This document shows positions 11,494 to 19,584 of a stretch of 64,000 bases of DNA, one piece after another. The translations under genes were made by a program, and so were the position numbers. The notes under the pieces were generated by a model. It ran no database searches and was not told where the DNA came from. It saw nothing but the letters and a program-made list of their open reading frames with translations. Each line of letters starts with the position of its first letter. Within the stretch, counting starts at the first letter, position 1. Location of the stretch: positions 4,464,001 through 4,528,000 of the forward strand of contig NZ_CP165734.1 of NCBI RefSeq assembly GCF_041200145.1. The letters are read 5' to 3'. Source of the stretch: Bradyrhizobium sp. LLZ17. Its GTDB lineage: Bacteria; Pseudomonadota; Alphaproteobacteria; Rhizobiales; Xanthobacteraceae.

Positions 11494-11904
11494 ATGGCCG
11501 ATCTCAAACTGACATTGGTGGTGGCCTGCGCACTGATCGACGCCGACAAGCGCGTGCTGATCGCGCAGCGTCCCGAGGGCAAGACGCTGGCCGGCCTGTG
11601 GGAATTTCCGGGCGGCAAGTGTGAGCCCGGCGAGCGGCCGGAGCAGAGTCTGATCCGGGAGCTCGACGAGGAACTCGGCATTACCGTCGCCGAACCTTGC
11701 CTCGCGCCGCTGACCTTTGCGAGTTACGCCTACGAGACCTTCCACCTGCTGATGCCGCTCTACGTCTGCCGCCGCTGGGAAGGCTTGGTGACGGCGCGCG
11801 AGGGCCAGACGCTGGCCTGGGTCCGCGCCAACAAGCTGCGCGACTATCCGATGCCGCCCGCCGACATCCCGCTGATCCCGCATTTGATTGATTTGCTGAT
11901 GTGA
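11494..11904 (+). CDS. mutT: MutT-type (8-oxo)-dGTP diphosphatase, Nudix hydrolase
   Basis: A 136-residue Nudix enzyme expected to hydrolyse 8-oxo-dGTP and so prevent A:T to C:G transversions. The full Nudix box runs from Gly41 to Ile63 (GX5EX7REUXEEXGU) with all metal-binding glutamates, and the MutT-like lead-in AQRPEGKTLAGLWEFPGGK is present. Its length matches MutT. The start at 11494 gives the sequence MADLKLTLVV. It lies just after argJ, as in many alphaproteobacteria. An intergenic repeat separates it from the next, convergent gene. Confidence 0.92.
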   Translation: MADLKLTLVVACALIDADKRVLIAQRPEGKTLAGLWEFPGGKCEPGERPEQSLIRELDEELGITVAEPCLAPLTFASYAYETFHLLMPLYVCRRWEGLVTAREGQTLAWVRANKLRDYPMPPADIPLIPHLIDLLM

Positions 11905-11934
11905 GACGATACGCACAGCACGCCTCAATCTCCA

Positions 11935-12073
11935 TCGTCGTCCCGGACAAGCGCGCCCAAAGCGCGCGCAGATCCGGGACCCATAACCACAGGGTCATAT
12001 TGTAGAGGAAGTGGTCACTCCGAGTCGTGGCAACAACTGCTTCCTGTGGCTATGGGTCCCGGCCTTCGCCGGG
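11935..12073. repeat. Imperfect-palindrome intergenic repeat, family A-like copy 2
   Basis: About 139 bases. The left half reads CGTCCCGGACAAGCG...CGGGACCCATAACCACAGG and the right half is its partial complement, CCTGTGGCTATGGGTCCCGG. It fills the gap between mutT and the convergent methyltransferase gene and stops exactly at that gene's stop codon (12074). Confidence 0.65.
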
Positions 12074-12922
12074 CTATGTCTTCCTCACCTTCTTCACCGC
12101 CTCCGCCAGACTGGCTTTCGCCGATCCCGGCTTCAGCGGTTGCTGCTGGCTTGCATGCGGCGCCCAGCCGGAAAGCCAGATGATGTCGAAGGTCGCGCGG
12201 ATGCGGCCGTCGGCATCGGCAAAGCGCTCGGCATAGATTTCGGCCATGCGCAGCAGCGTCGCGCGCCGGGACGGTGTGCGGCGCCGCTCGATCAGCACAT
12301 TGGCCGCGCCCATGCGGCGGAGATCCTGCATCAGCGCAAAGGCGTTGGAATATCGCACCACGACGCGGTCGACGTCGGTGACGGGCAGCGCGAAGCCCGC
12401 CCGTTGCAACAGCGCGCCGATGTCTCTGAGATCAGCGAAGGGTGCCACGCGCGGCGATACGCCGCCCTCGCATTCGGCTTCGGCTGCCGCGAAAGCCTGG
12501 CGCAGCTCGGTCAGGCTGTCGCCGCCGACCATCGCCGCCAGTAGCAGCCCGTCCGGCTTCAGCGCGCGACGGATTTGCGCGAGCACGCCCGGCAGGTCAT
12601 TGACGAATTGCAGCGCCAGCGCCGACACGACGAGGTCGAGGCTCTCGGGCGCGAAGGGCAGCTTCTCCTCGCCGGTTGCACCAGGCGCAATCCGCTGAAG
12701 AGAGGGCAACTGTGCACGCAAGGCTGCGAGCCCCTCGCCGGACGTCCAGAGATCGGCCGGAGCGTGAAACTCGCGCATCACCGCGCCCAGCCGGTCCGAC
12801 ATGTCCTCGGCCACGCGATCGAGCAGAAATCTCACCGCACCTTGCGCCTGCGCGCGCCGTTGCCGCGCATGCAGCAACGCACGATCGAACAGAGCGGGCG
12901 GGATTTGCGAGTCTTGAGCCAT
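12074..12922 (-). CDS. NDUFAF5/BioC-like SAM-dependent methyltransferase
   Basis: A 282-residue class I methyltransferase-fold protein. The beginning IPPALFDRALLHARQRRA and the middle LPFAPESLDLVVSALALQFV match the family of mitochondrial NDUFAF5, which modifies a complex I subunit, and bacterial relatives often labelled BioC-like. The usual GxGxG SAM loop is not obvious near the N-terminus, as in several members of the family. It is divergent from comF (64 bases), an arrangement I recall from other alphaproteobacteria. The start is set at the ATG at 12922 (MAQDSQIPP), not seven codons earlier. The exact substrate is not known. Confidence 0.8.
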   Translation of the reverse strand: MAQDSQIPPALFDRALLHARQRRAQAQGAVRFLLDRVAEDMSDRLGAVMREFHAPADLWTSGEGLAALRAQLPSLQRIAPGATGEEKLPFAPESLDLVVSALALQFVNDLPGVLAQIRRALKPDGLLLAAMVGGDSLTELRQAFAAAEAECEGGVSPRVAPFADLRDIGALLQRAGFALPVTDVDRVVVRYSNAFALMQDLRRMGAANVLIERRRTPSRRATLLRMAEIYAERFADADGRIRATFDIIWLSGWAPHASQQQPLKPGSAKASLAEAVKKVRKT

Positions 12923-12986
12923 GCCGCTGGTTACGCCGATCACGACGGTTCTGGCAATCCACTGCGTGTGGCGCTAGCCTTCCCCT

Positions 12987-13784
12987 ATGGAAGTCGACAC
13001 CGCTCGCTTGCGTTCCATCGCTGCGCCCCTGCGCAGCGCGTGGACGGCCGGCCGCCACGTGCTGTCGCACGCGGCAAGGCTCGCGCTCGACATTGCGCTG
13101 CCGACCTTGTGCGTATCCTGCCGCGAGCCGGTCGATGGCGAAGGCGTCTGCGCGGCCTGCTGGGCAAAATTGTCGTTCATCGCCCCGCCCTATTGTCCGC
13201 GGCTCGGCATTCCCTTCGTCTACGACCCCGGCCCCGACATGCTGTCGATGGAGGCGATTGCAAGCCCGCCGGCGTACCAGCGGGCCCGCGCAGCGGTGCG
13301 CTATGACGACGTCGCGCGCACGCTGGTGCATGCGCTGAAATACCAGGACCGCACCGATCTGGCGCCGGCCATGGGCCGCTGGATGGCGCGGGCGGGGGGC
13401 GAGCTGCTCACGGGTGCCGACATGCTGGTGCCCGTTCCGCTGCATTGGCGAAGGGCCTGGCGCCGCCGCTACAACCAGTCCGGGGCGCTGGCGCGCGTCA
13501 TCGAGCGCCAGAGCGGCGTGAGGGTGCGCGGCGAGGTGCTGCGCCGGGTGCGCGCCACCGAGCAGCAGATCGGCCTGTCGCGGGCCCAGCGCGCCACCAA
13601 CGTGCAGGGCGCGTTCCAGGTATCTGCTGACCGTCAGCCCGAGGTTCAGGGCCGCCGTATCATCCTGATCGACGACGTTCTGACCTCCGGCGCGACGCTG
13701 GACGCCTGTGCGCGGGCCTTGCTCCGGGCCAAAGCGGCGCAGGTCGACGTGCTGGTCTTCGCCCGGGTTGTCGAGAGCCGGTGA
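12987..13784 (+). CDS. ComF family phosphoribosyltransferase-like protein
   Basis: A 265-residue ComF-type protein. It has the N-terminal zinc-binding cysteine region (CVSCREPVDGEGVCAACWAKL), the amphipathic YDDVARTLVHALKYQDR segment, and a C-terminal phosphoribosyltransferase domain with the PRPP-binding motif IILIDDVLTSGATLDAC. In naturally competent bacteria ComF helps DNA uptake and processing; in rhizobia its role is not settled. It lies upstream of the glutaredoxin-nitrilase-DUF1178 run on the same strand with a 47-base gap. Confidence 0.88.
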   Translation: MEVDTARLRSIAAPLRSAWTAGRHVLSHAARLALDIALPTLCVSCREPVDGEGVCAACWAKLSFIAPPYCPRLGIPFVYDPGPDMLSMEAIASPPAYQRARAAVRYDDVARTLVHALKYQDRTDLAPAMGRWMARAGGELLTGADMLVPVPLHWRRAWRRRYNQSGALARVIERQSGVRVRGEVLRRVRATEQQIGLSRAQRATNVQGAFQVSADRQPEVQGRRIILIDDVLTSGATLDACARALLRAKAAQVDVLVFARVVESR

Positions 13785-13831
13785 AGTCCCATATAATTCA
13801 ATGAATTCATGACATGAGAGCGCCAGGCAAC

Positions 13832-14107
13832 ATGACCGCTGCTGTCGAGATCTACACCAGGCCGGGCTGCGGCTACTGTTCCGCCGCCAGGTCGCTCTTG
13901 GCCCGCAAGAAGGCCAGTTTCACGGAATTCGACGTCGCCAAGAACCCGTCCTGGCGCGACGAGATGTACGATCGCGCCGGCGATGGCGCGACATTCCCGC
14001 AAATCTGGATCGGCGGAACCCATGTCGGCGGCTGCGACGAACTTTACGCACTCGACCGCGCAGGCAAGCTCGACGCCCTGCTTGAGAGCGTGAAAGCCGT
14101 ATCATGA
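13832..14107 (+). CDS. grxC: Glutaredoxin 3 (GrxC-like)
   Basis: A 91-residue dithiol glutaredoxin that reduces disulfides using glutathione. The active site is Cys13-Gly-Tyr-Cys16 (CGYC, where E. coli has CPYC). The glutathione-binding features ATFPQIWIGG and GGCDELYAL are present. An ATG at 13832 with a nearby AGG is preferred to one six codons earlier. The stop codon overlaps the next start (ATGA at 14104-14107), so translation of the nitrilase-family gene is probably coupled. Confidence 0.92.
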   Translation: MTAAVEIYTRPGCGYCSAARSLLARKKASFTEFDVAKNPSWRDEMYDRAGDGATFPQIWIGGTHVGGCDELYALDRAGKLDALLESVKAVS

Positions 14108-14982
14108 GCGAGAATCGGAGCTTCACCGCTGCCATGGTGCAGATGCGCACCGGCCTGATGCCCGAGCCGAGCCTCGCGCAGGCAACCAGGCTGATCCGCC
14201 AGGCGGCGGCGAATGGCGCCGACTACGTGCAGACGCCCGAAGTCAGCAATATGATGCAGCTGAACCGCAAGGCGCTGTTCGAGCATCTGCAGCGCGAAGA
14301 GGACGACACCTCACTGAAAGCCTACCGCGCGCTCGCAGCCGAGCTGAAGATCCACATCCATGTCGGCTCGCTGGCGCTGCGCTTCTCCGAGGAAAAAGCG
14401 GTCAACCGTTCCTTCCTGATCGGGCCCGAGGGCGATCTGCTCGCGAGCTACGACAAGATCCACATGTTCGACATCGAGCTGCCGGACGGCGAGAGCTATC
14501 GCGAATCCGCCAATTACCAGCCGGGCGAGACCGCCGTGATCTCCGACCTGCCGTGGGGCCGCATCGGACTGACGATCTGTTACGACGTGCGCTTCCCAGC
14601 GCTCTATCGCGCGCTCGCCGAGAGCGGCGCCTCCTTCATCACCGTGCCCTCCGCCTTCACCCGCAAGACGGGCGAAGCCCACTGGCACGTGCTGCTGCGG
14701 TCGCGCGCGGTCGAGACCGGCTGCTTCATCTTTGCCGCGGCACAGGCCGGCCTGCACGAAAACAAGCGCGAGACGTTCGGTCACTCGCTGATCGTCGATC
14801 CCTGGGGTGAGATTCTCGCCGAAGGCGATGTCGAGCCCGGCATCATCATGGCGAAGATCGACCCGGCCAAGGTCGAGACCGCGCGCCGGGCGATCCCGTC
14901 GCTCCAGCACGGCCGCCGCTTCGGTGTCGCCGACCCCAAGGCGGGGCCGGACCATCTGCACCTGGTGCGGGGATCGGCATGA
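14104..14982 (+). CDS. Carbon-nitrogen hydrolase (nitrilase superfamily, Nit/omega-amidase branch)
   Basis: A 292-residue cytoplasmic amidohydrolase with the nitrilase-superfamily catalytic triad in order: Glu46 (QTPEVSN), Lys118 (YDKIHMFD) and Cys159 (TICYDVRFP). The closest branch is Nit1/Nit2, whose members hydrolyse deaminated glutathione or alpha-ketoglutaramate. The adjacent glutaredoxin gene makes a deaminated-glutathione amidase (repair of a glutathione by-product) attractive, but that is inference. It overlaps both the preceding and the following gene by ATGA, so the three form a tightly coupled operon. Confidence 0.88.
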   Translation: MSENRSFTAAMVQMRTGLMPEPSLAQATRLIRQAAANGADYVQTPEVSNMMQLNRKALFEHLQREEDDTSLKAYRALAAELKIHIHVGSLALRFSEEKAVNRSFLIGPEGDLLASYDKIHMFDIELPDGESYRESANYQPGETAVISDLPWGRIGLTICYDVRFPALYRALAESGASFITVPSAFTRKTGEAHWHVLLRSRAVETGCFIFAAAQAGLHENKRETFGHSLIVDPWGEILAEGDVEPGIIMAKIDPAKVETARRAIPSLQHGRRFGVADPKAGPDHLHLVRGSA

Positions 14983-15473
14983 TTCGCTACGCGCTCCACT
15001 GCGACCGCGACCACGCGTTCGAAAGCTGGTTCCAGAGTTCGGCCGCGTACGATTCGCAGGTGAAGCGCAAGCTCGTGACCTGCCCGGCCTGCGGTTCGGC
15101 CAAGATCGAAAAGGCGATCATGGCGCCGCGAATCGTCGGCAAGAAGGGCCGCGGACGGGCAACGCCGCCGCCGGAGCCGGCCACCACGACCACCACGCCC
15201 CCCACACCGGAGGCTGCGCCGTCCGGATCGACCTCGCTGCTGATGGCGCAGGAGCGCGAGCTGCGCAGCAAACTAAAGGAGCTGTGCGATCACATCGTCA
15301 AGAACGCCGACAACGTCGGCGAGCGCTTTGCGAATGAAGCCCGCGCGATGCATTACGGCGACAAGGAGCACCGCCCGATCTACGGCGAAGCCTCGCCGGA
15401 CGAGGCGAAGTCGCTGATCGACGAGGGTATCGAAGTGTCGCCGCTGCCGACGCTGCCGGAAGACCGGAATTAG
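14979..15473 (+). CDS. DUF1178 family protein
   Basis: A 164-residue protein of unknown function matching DUF1178: MIRYALHCDRDHAFESWFQSS at the start, a CPACGSAKIEKAIMAP zinc-ribbon-like segment, a Pro/Thr-rich linker (about residues 60-85), and a conserved C-terminal block NVGERFANEARAMHYGDKEH. It overlaps the nitrilase-family gene by ATGA. Conserved linkage with grxC and the nitrilase suggests a shared redox or repair role, but no function is known. The stop codon overlaps the tail of the convergent EamA gene. Confidence 0.85.
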   Translation: MIRYALHCDRDHAFESWFQSSAAYDSQVKRKLVTCPACGSAKIEKAIMAPRIVGKKGRGRATPPPEPATTTTTPPTPEAAPSGSTSLLMAQERELRSKLKELCDHIVKNADNVGERFANEARAMHYGDKEHRPIYGEASPDEAKSLIDEGIEVSPLPTLPEDRN

Positions 15474-16369
15474 GCGCCCACCAGCACCGCGACGCCGATC
15501 ACAATCAGCACGATGCCGAAAATTTCGCGCGGGGCGATCGGCTGCTTGAACGAGTAGTACGCCACCGCTTGCGCGAACAGCACCTCGATCAGTGCGAGCG
15601 TGCGGACATTGGCGGCGGCCGTCAGCGCGAACGCCAGGAACCAGAACTGAGAGGCGAAGGCGCCCATGAAGCCCGCCAGCAGCGACGGTTTCCACAAGCC
15701 CAAGATCGCCTGAAGCACTTTCGGCGCGCGCCAGAGCAGGTAGATCGTCAGGATCAGCGTCTGCACGAACAGGCCGAGCACCAGCGTGAACGATGCCGCC
15801 GTCACGAACGAGATATCAGGCACATTGATGATCGCGCCGCGAAAGCCGACTGCTGAGAGCGCGAATGCCGCTGCGGCGACGAGGCCGGTGATGGTCGGCT
15901 TCAATTCGGCAAAGCTCTTCTCACCGCCCGGCCGCAGCGCCGTGATGACGACGCCGACGGTCGCGATCACGATCGCCAGCACCTTCAGCCATGTCAGGTG
16001 ATCGCCGAGGAAGACGAAGCCGAAGATCGCGGTCTGGATCGCCTCGGTCTTGAGGTACGCCGTCGTCACCACGAACGAGCGGTCGTTCATCGCGAGCAGC
16101 ATCAACCCGGTGGCAACGATCTGGCTGAGCGCGCCGAGCAGGAGCCACGGCCAGAACACCGACGGCGGCATGTCCAGATGATCGCCGGTCGCGACCAGCA
16201 CCGCGCCGAGGAACAACAGCGAGAACGGGAAGCCGAACAGGAAGCGGATATTGGTCGCGCCCCAGGTCCCCAGTGGCTTGGTCAGCGACCGCTGCATCGC
16301 ATTGCGCGCGACCTGCCCGAGCGCGGCAATAACGGTGAAGGGAATCCAGAGGCTGGTGACGGTGAACAT
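15470..16369 (-). CDS. EamA/DMT family membrane transporter
   Basis: A 299-residue membrane protein with ten predicted hydrophobic segments in two similar halves, typical of EamA drug/metabolite exporters. The ATG at 16369 (MFTVTSLWIPFTVIAA) is preferred; the long upstream extension in this frame runs through an intergenic repeat. It contains family features such as ATNIRFLFGFPFSLLFL and AYLKTEAIQTAIFGF. The substrate cannot be told from sequence. It is convergent with the DUF1178 gene, with a few bases of overlap at the 3' ends. Confidence 0.82.
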   Translation of the reverse strand: MFTVTSLWIPFTVIAALGQVARNAMQRSLTKPLGTWGATNIRFLFGFPFSLLFLGAVLVATGDHLDMPPSVFWPWLLLGALSQIVATGLMLLAMNDRSFVVTTAYLKTEAIQTAIFGFVFLGDHLTWLKVLAIVIATVGVVITALRPGGEKSFAELKPTITGLVAAAAFALSAVGFRGAIINVPDISFVTAASFTLVLGLFVQTLILTIYLLWRAPKVLQAILGLWKPSLLAGFMGAFASQFWFLAFALTAAANVRTLALIEVLFAQAVAYYSFKQPIAPREIFGIVLIVIGVAVLVGA

Positions 16370-16478
16370 GGGGGGTGTGTGCGATGGGGAGAGGAAGATT
16401 GCGGCCAACGTGCCGTCAGCAGTTCGGCAGGTCAACTGCACGAACGTCATGGGAGCGATGCCGGCGTCTCGAATACGC

Positions 16479-16602
16479 TGTCGTCCTGGCGAAGGCCGGG
16501 ACCCATAACCACAGGATTTGGTTTGGCGAAGACTCGTGGTTACGAGCTTCGCGCCACGACTGCTCCCTGGGGTAATGGGTCCTGGCTTTCGCCAGGACGA
16601 CA
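16479..16602. repeat. Imperfect-palindrome intergenic repeat, family A copy 3
   Basis: A 124-base element with perfect 12-base inverted ends, TGTCGTCCTGGC and GCCAGGACGACA. It is clearly homologous to 5665-5806, sharing GGCGAA...CTCG, AGCTTCGCGCCAC and TAATGGGTCCTGGCTTTCGC. It lies between the EamA gene and ubiG. Confidence 0.78.
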
Positions 16603-16627
16603 CCGAATGTTTGCGAGCCGCGCCGCC

Positions 16628-17401
16628 TCACACCATCGCTTCCGCCACCACCATGTAGTTCACGTCCATGTCGGAGGAGAGCGTCCATTTGTCGGCGAAG
16701 GGGCTGTACACGACGCCGGTCTGCTCGGTGATGACGAGACGGTTGTCGAGGAGATGCTTCGTCAGCTCGTCGGGGGTGACGAATTTGTTCCACTCGTGGG
16801 TGCCGCGCGGCAGCCAGCGCAGGACGTATTCGGCGCCGACGATTGCGAGCGCAAAGCTCTTCCAGTTCCGGTTGAGCGTCGAGACCACCATCAGCCCGTT
16901 CGGCTTCAGCATCGACGCACAGCGCTTCAGGAAAAGCCCGACATCGACGACGTGCTCGACGACCTCCATCGCCAGCACGATGTCGAAACGCTCGCGGGGG
17001 TCGATCTCCTCCACCGTGGTGCAGCGATAGTCGATCGACAGATGGCTCTTGTCCGCATGCAGCTTTGCGGCCGCGATGTTGCTGACCGACGGATCCACGC
17101 CGATGACCTGCGCGCCCAGCCGGGACAGCGGTTCGCATAACAGGCCGGCGCCGCAGCCGATATCGAGCACGCGCAGGCCGCCGAGACAGTTGAGGCTGCG
17201 CATATTGCGCTCGAACTTGCGGCAGGCGGCATCGCGGATGTAGCCGAGCCGCAGCGGATTGATCCGATGCAGCGGCGCCATCTTGCCCTTGGGGTCCCAC
17301 CACTCCTCGGAGAGCTTTGAGAATTTTGCGATCTCGGCGGCGTCGACGGTCGAGCCCGGCTGCGGGCTTGCGGTTGCGGAAATATCTTGCTGCATGCTCA
17401 T
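16628..17401 (-). CDS. ubiG: Ubiquinone biosynthesis O-methyltransferase
   Basis: A 257-residue SAM-dependent methyltransferase for the two O-methylation steps of ubiquinone synthesis. The SAM-binding motif VLDIGCGAGLLCEPL (about residues 77-91), the acidic VDPS turn, and the UbiG signature blocks SEEWWDPKGKMAPLHRINP and RGTHEWNKFVTPDEL are present. The start is either the first ATG (17401) or the one two codons later. It is divergent from lysC with the PH-domain gene between them, an arrangement common in Bradyrhizobium and relatives. Confidence 0.93.
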   Translation of the reverse strand: MSMQQDISATASPQPGSTVDAAEIAKFSKLSEEWWDPKGKMAPLHRINPLRLGYIRDAACRKFERNMRSLNCLGGLRVLDIGCGAGLLCEPLSRLGAQVIGVDPSVSNIAAAKLHADKSHLSIDYRCTTVEEIDPRERFDIVLAMEVVEHVVDVGLFLKRCASMLKPNGLMVVSTLNRNWKSFALAIVGAEYVLRWLPRGTHEWNKFVTPDELTKHLLDNRLVITEQTGVVYSPFADKWTLSSDMDVNYMVVAEAMV

Positions 17402-17415
17402 GATTGCGCGCGGTC

Positions 17416-17883
17416 CTACCGCGTGGTGATCGAACTACGGAAAGCGAGCGGCGAGGCAATGGTCGCGATGGTTTCGCGCCCCTCGCCGACACCGTTGATG
17501 GTGACGTCGCCATAGTTGAGAATTCGTCCGAGAATCGTCTGGTTGACGTCGACGCTCTCGACCTTGTCCAGCGCCATCTCGAAGGTGCGGCGCTTGATGA
17601 ATCCGGTCTTGTGCACGACCCGCAGATTGGTGACGTCGGTCTCGGTGGTGAAGCGGTGGAACCAGCCCCTCACCGTCCAATAAAGTGCCGCCAGCGCCAC
17701 CAGGCCGGAGGCGACGAGGCAGAGCAGCACAAGTCCTTCGACGATGGTTTGCCGGGACAGGATGAACAGGATGAGGGCTGCGATCCAGGCCAGAATGGCC
17801 GGGAAATAGAAGATCCAGTGCGCATTGGTCGAGTACAGCACCCGCTCGCCCGGCTGGAGGATCTCGTCGATATAGCGCGCCAT
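17416..17883 (-). CDS. PH domain-containing membrane protein
   Basis: A 155-residue protein with two N-terminal membrane segments (WIFYFPAILAWIAALILFIL and a second through LVLLCLVASGLVALAAL) followed by a bacterial PH-like domain (DVTNLRVVHKTGFIKRRTFE and DKVESVDVNQTILGRILNYG). This matches the YdbT/bPH_2 family. Function is not established. It is encoded 14 bases upstream of ubiG on the same strand and is likely cotranscribed with it, divergent from lysC. Confidence 0.82.
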   Translation of the reverse strand: MARYIDEILQPGERVLYSTNAHWIFYFPAILAWIAALILFILSRQTIVEGLVLLCLVASGLVALAALYWTVRGWFHRFTTETDVTNLRVVHKTGFIKRRTFEMALDKVESVDVNQTILGRILNYGDVTINGVGEGRETIATIASPLAFRSSITTR

Positions 17884-18044
17884 GATCTCGGTTAACCCAT
17901 TGCCCCAAGCTTGACCTCAAGCCTGCCCCCGCAGGAACCCGCTTGCCCCCGGCCCCGCCGCTATGTATACGCGCGGTCGGCATCCGTGGCCCCGTCTCGC
18001 GCGGGTCACCATACTTATCATTATAAGGGAATGCACGCGTCGTC

Positions 18045-19302
18045 ATGAGCCGCCTCGTGATGAAATTCGGCGGCACATCCGTCGCCAACATCGAACGTAT
18101 CCGCAACGTCGCACGCCATGTGAAGCGTGAGGTCGACGCTGGCCACGAGGTGGCGGTGGTGGTCTCCGCGATGTCCGGCAAGACCAACGAGCTGGTGGCC
18201 TGGTGCACCGAGGCCTCGCCGATGCATGACGCGCGCGAATACGACGCGGTGGTCGCCTCCGGCGAACAGGTCACTTCGGGCCTGCTCGCCATCGTGCTCC
18301 AGGGCATGGGCATCCAGGCCCGCTCGTGGCAGGGCTGGCAGATCCCGATCAAGACCAGCGACGCCCATGCCTCGGCCCGGATCGAGGAGATCGACGGCAC
18401 CGAGATCATCAGCCGCTTCAAGGAGCAGAAGGAAGTCGCGGTGATCGCCGGCTTCCAGGGCATCAATCCGCAAACCAATCGCATCACCACGCTCGGTCGT
18501 GGCGGCTCCGACACCTCGGCGGTGGCGATCGCCGCCGCCGTCAAGGCCGACCGCTGCGACATCTATACCGACGTCGATGGGGTCTACACCACTGACCCGC
18601 AGAATCGTGCCGAAGGCCAAAAGGCTCGACAAAATCGCGTTCGAAGACATGCTGGAACTGGCCTCCCAGGGCGCGAAAGTGCTCCAGGTGCGCTCGGTGG
18701 AACTCGGCATGGTCCACAACATGCCGATCTTCGTCCGCTCGAGCTTCGACAAGCCCGAGGATATTGACCCGCATGCCAACCAGCCGCCCGGCACGCTGAT
18801 CTGCAGCGAGGAGGAGATCATGGAAAGCCACGTCGTGACCGGCATCGCTTTTTCGAAGGACGAGGCCCAGATCTCGGTGCGCCAGATCGAGGACAAGCCC
18901 GGCGTGGCTGCGTCGATCTTCGGCCCGCTCGCGGATGCCAACATCAACGTCGACATGATCGTGCAAAACGTCTCCGAGGACGGCAAGACCACCGACCTCA
19001 CCTTCACCGTGCCGGCGGCCGACTACACCCGCGCCAGGGACACGATCACCGGTGCCAAGGCCAAGATCGGCTACCACAGGCTCGACACTGCGACCGACGT
19101 CGCCAAGATTTCGGTGATCGGCAGTGGCATGCGCAGCCATGCCGGCGTCGCCGCCCAAGCGTTTTCGGCCCTCGCCGGACGGAACATCAACATCCGGGCC
19201 ATCACAACCTCCGAGATCAAATTCTCGGTTCTGATCGACACTGCCTACACCGAGCTTGCGGTGCGCACGCTGCACACGCTCTACGGCCTCGATCAATCTT
19301 AG
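18045..19302 (+). CDS. lysC: Aspartate kinase (apparent frameshift)
   Basis: Aspartokinase phosphorylates aspartate, the first step toward lysine, threonine and methionine. The kinase domain begins [15 protein letters not shown] and continues through [20 protein letters not shown] to [10 protein letters not shown]. The C-terminal regulatory part, with two ACT domains ([20 protein letters not shown] and [15 protein letters not shown]), is read in a second frame. One extra base near 18597-18603 (after GACCCG) explains the break; without it the protein is about 418 residues, normal for the family. An intact lysC is expected, so a sequence error is likely. The first frame alone would stop at 18767 and lose feedback control. 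Confidence 0.93.
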
Positions 19303-19327
19303 ACTAATTTTCTCTTAGCGGCCGCAG

Positions 19328-19382
19328 CAAACGCGAAGGTGTAGACACCTTCGCGTTTGGCAGGCGTTTTGCTTGGCAAAAC
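19328..19382 (+). terminator. Two consecutive strong hairpins after lysC
   Basis: Starting 26 bases after the lysC stop there is a perfect 15-base-pair inverted repeat (19328-19342 with 19345-19359; arms CAAACGCGAAGGTGT and complement) around a two-base centre. It is followed by a 7-base-pair hairpin, GTTTTGC-TTG-GCAAAAC (19366-19382). They probably end lysC transcription before ptsP. No long T-run follows. Confidence 0.6.
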
Positions 19383-19584
19383 AAGCCCCAATTCGCTATA
19401 CGGCGAACAGGGTGGTCTGCCACAGACTGCGCCCCAGTTGAGGCGGTGCTGATTCGGCTCAGGCGTGGGCCCGGACGATTGCCTGGGCCGGCGCCGGATG
19501 AGCAAATTCGTTGTTTTTCTGGATTTTTCGGGTGAGCCGCCGGCGTCCCTTTCGGGCCCGGCTGACGAGGGAGATTGAGGGGAC

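Noticed and set aside
18499..19302. A separate in-frame beta subunit of aspartokinase, as in Bacillus
   Set aside because: The second frame upstream of the break is an antigenic-looking shadow of the kinase domain with no ribosome-binding site; a one-base insertion explains the split better.
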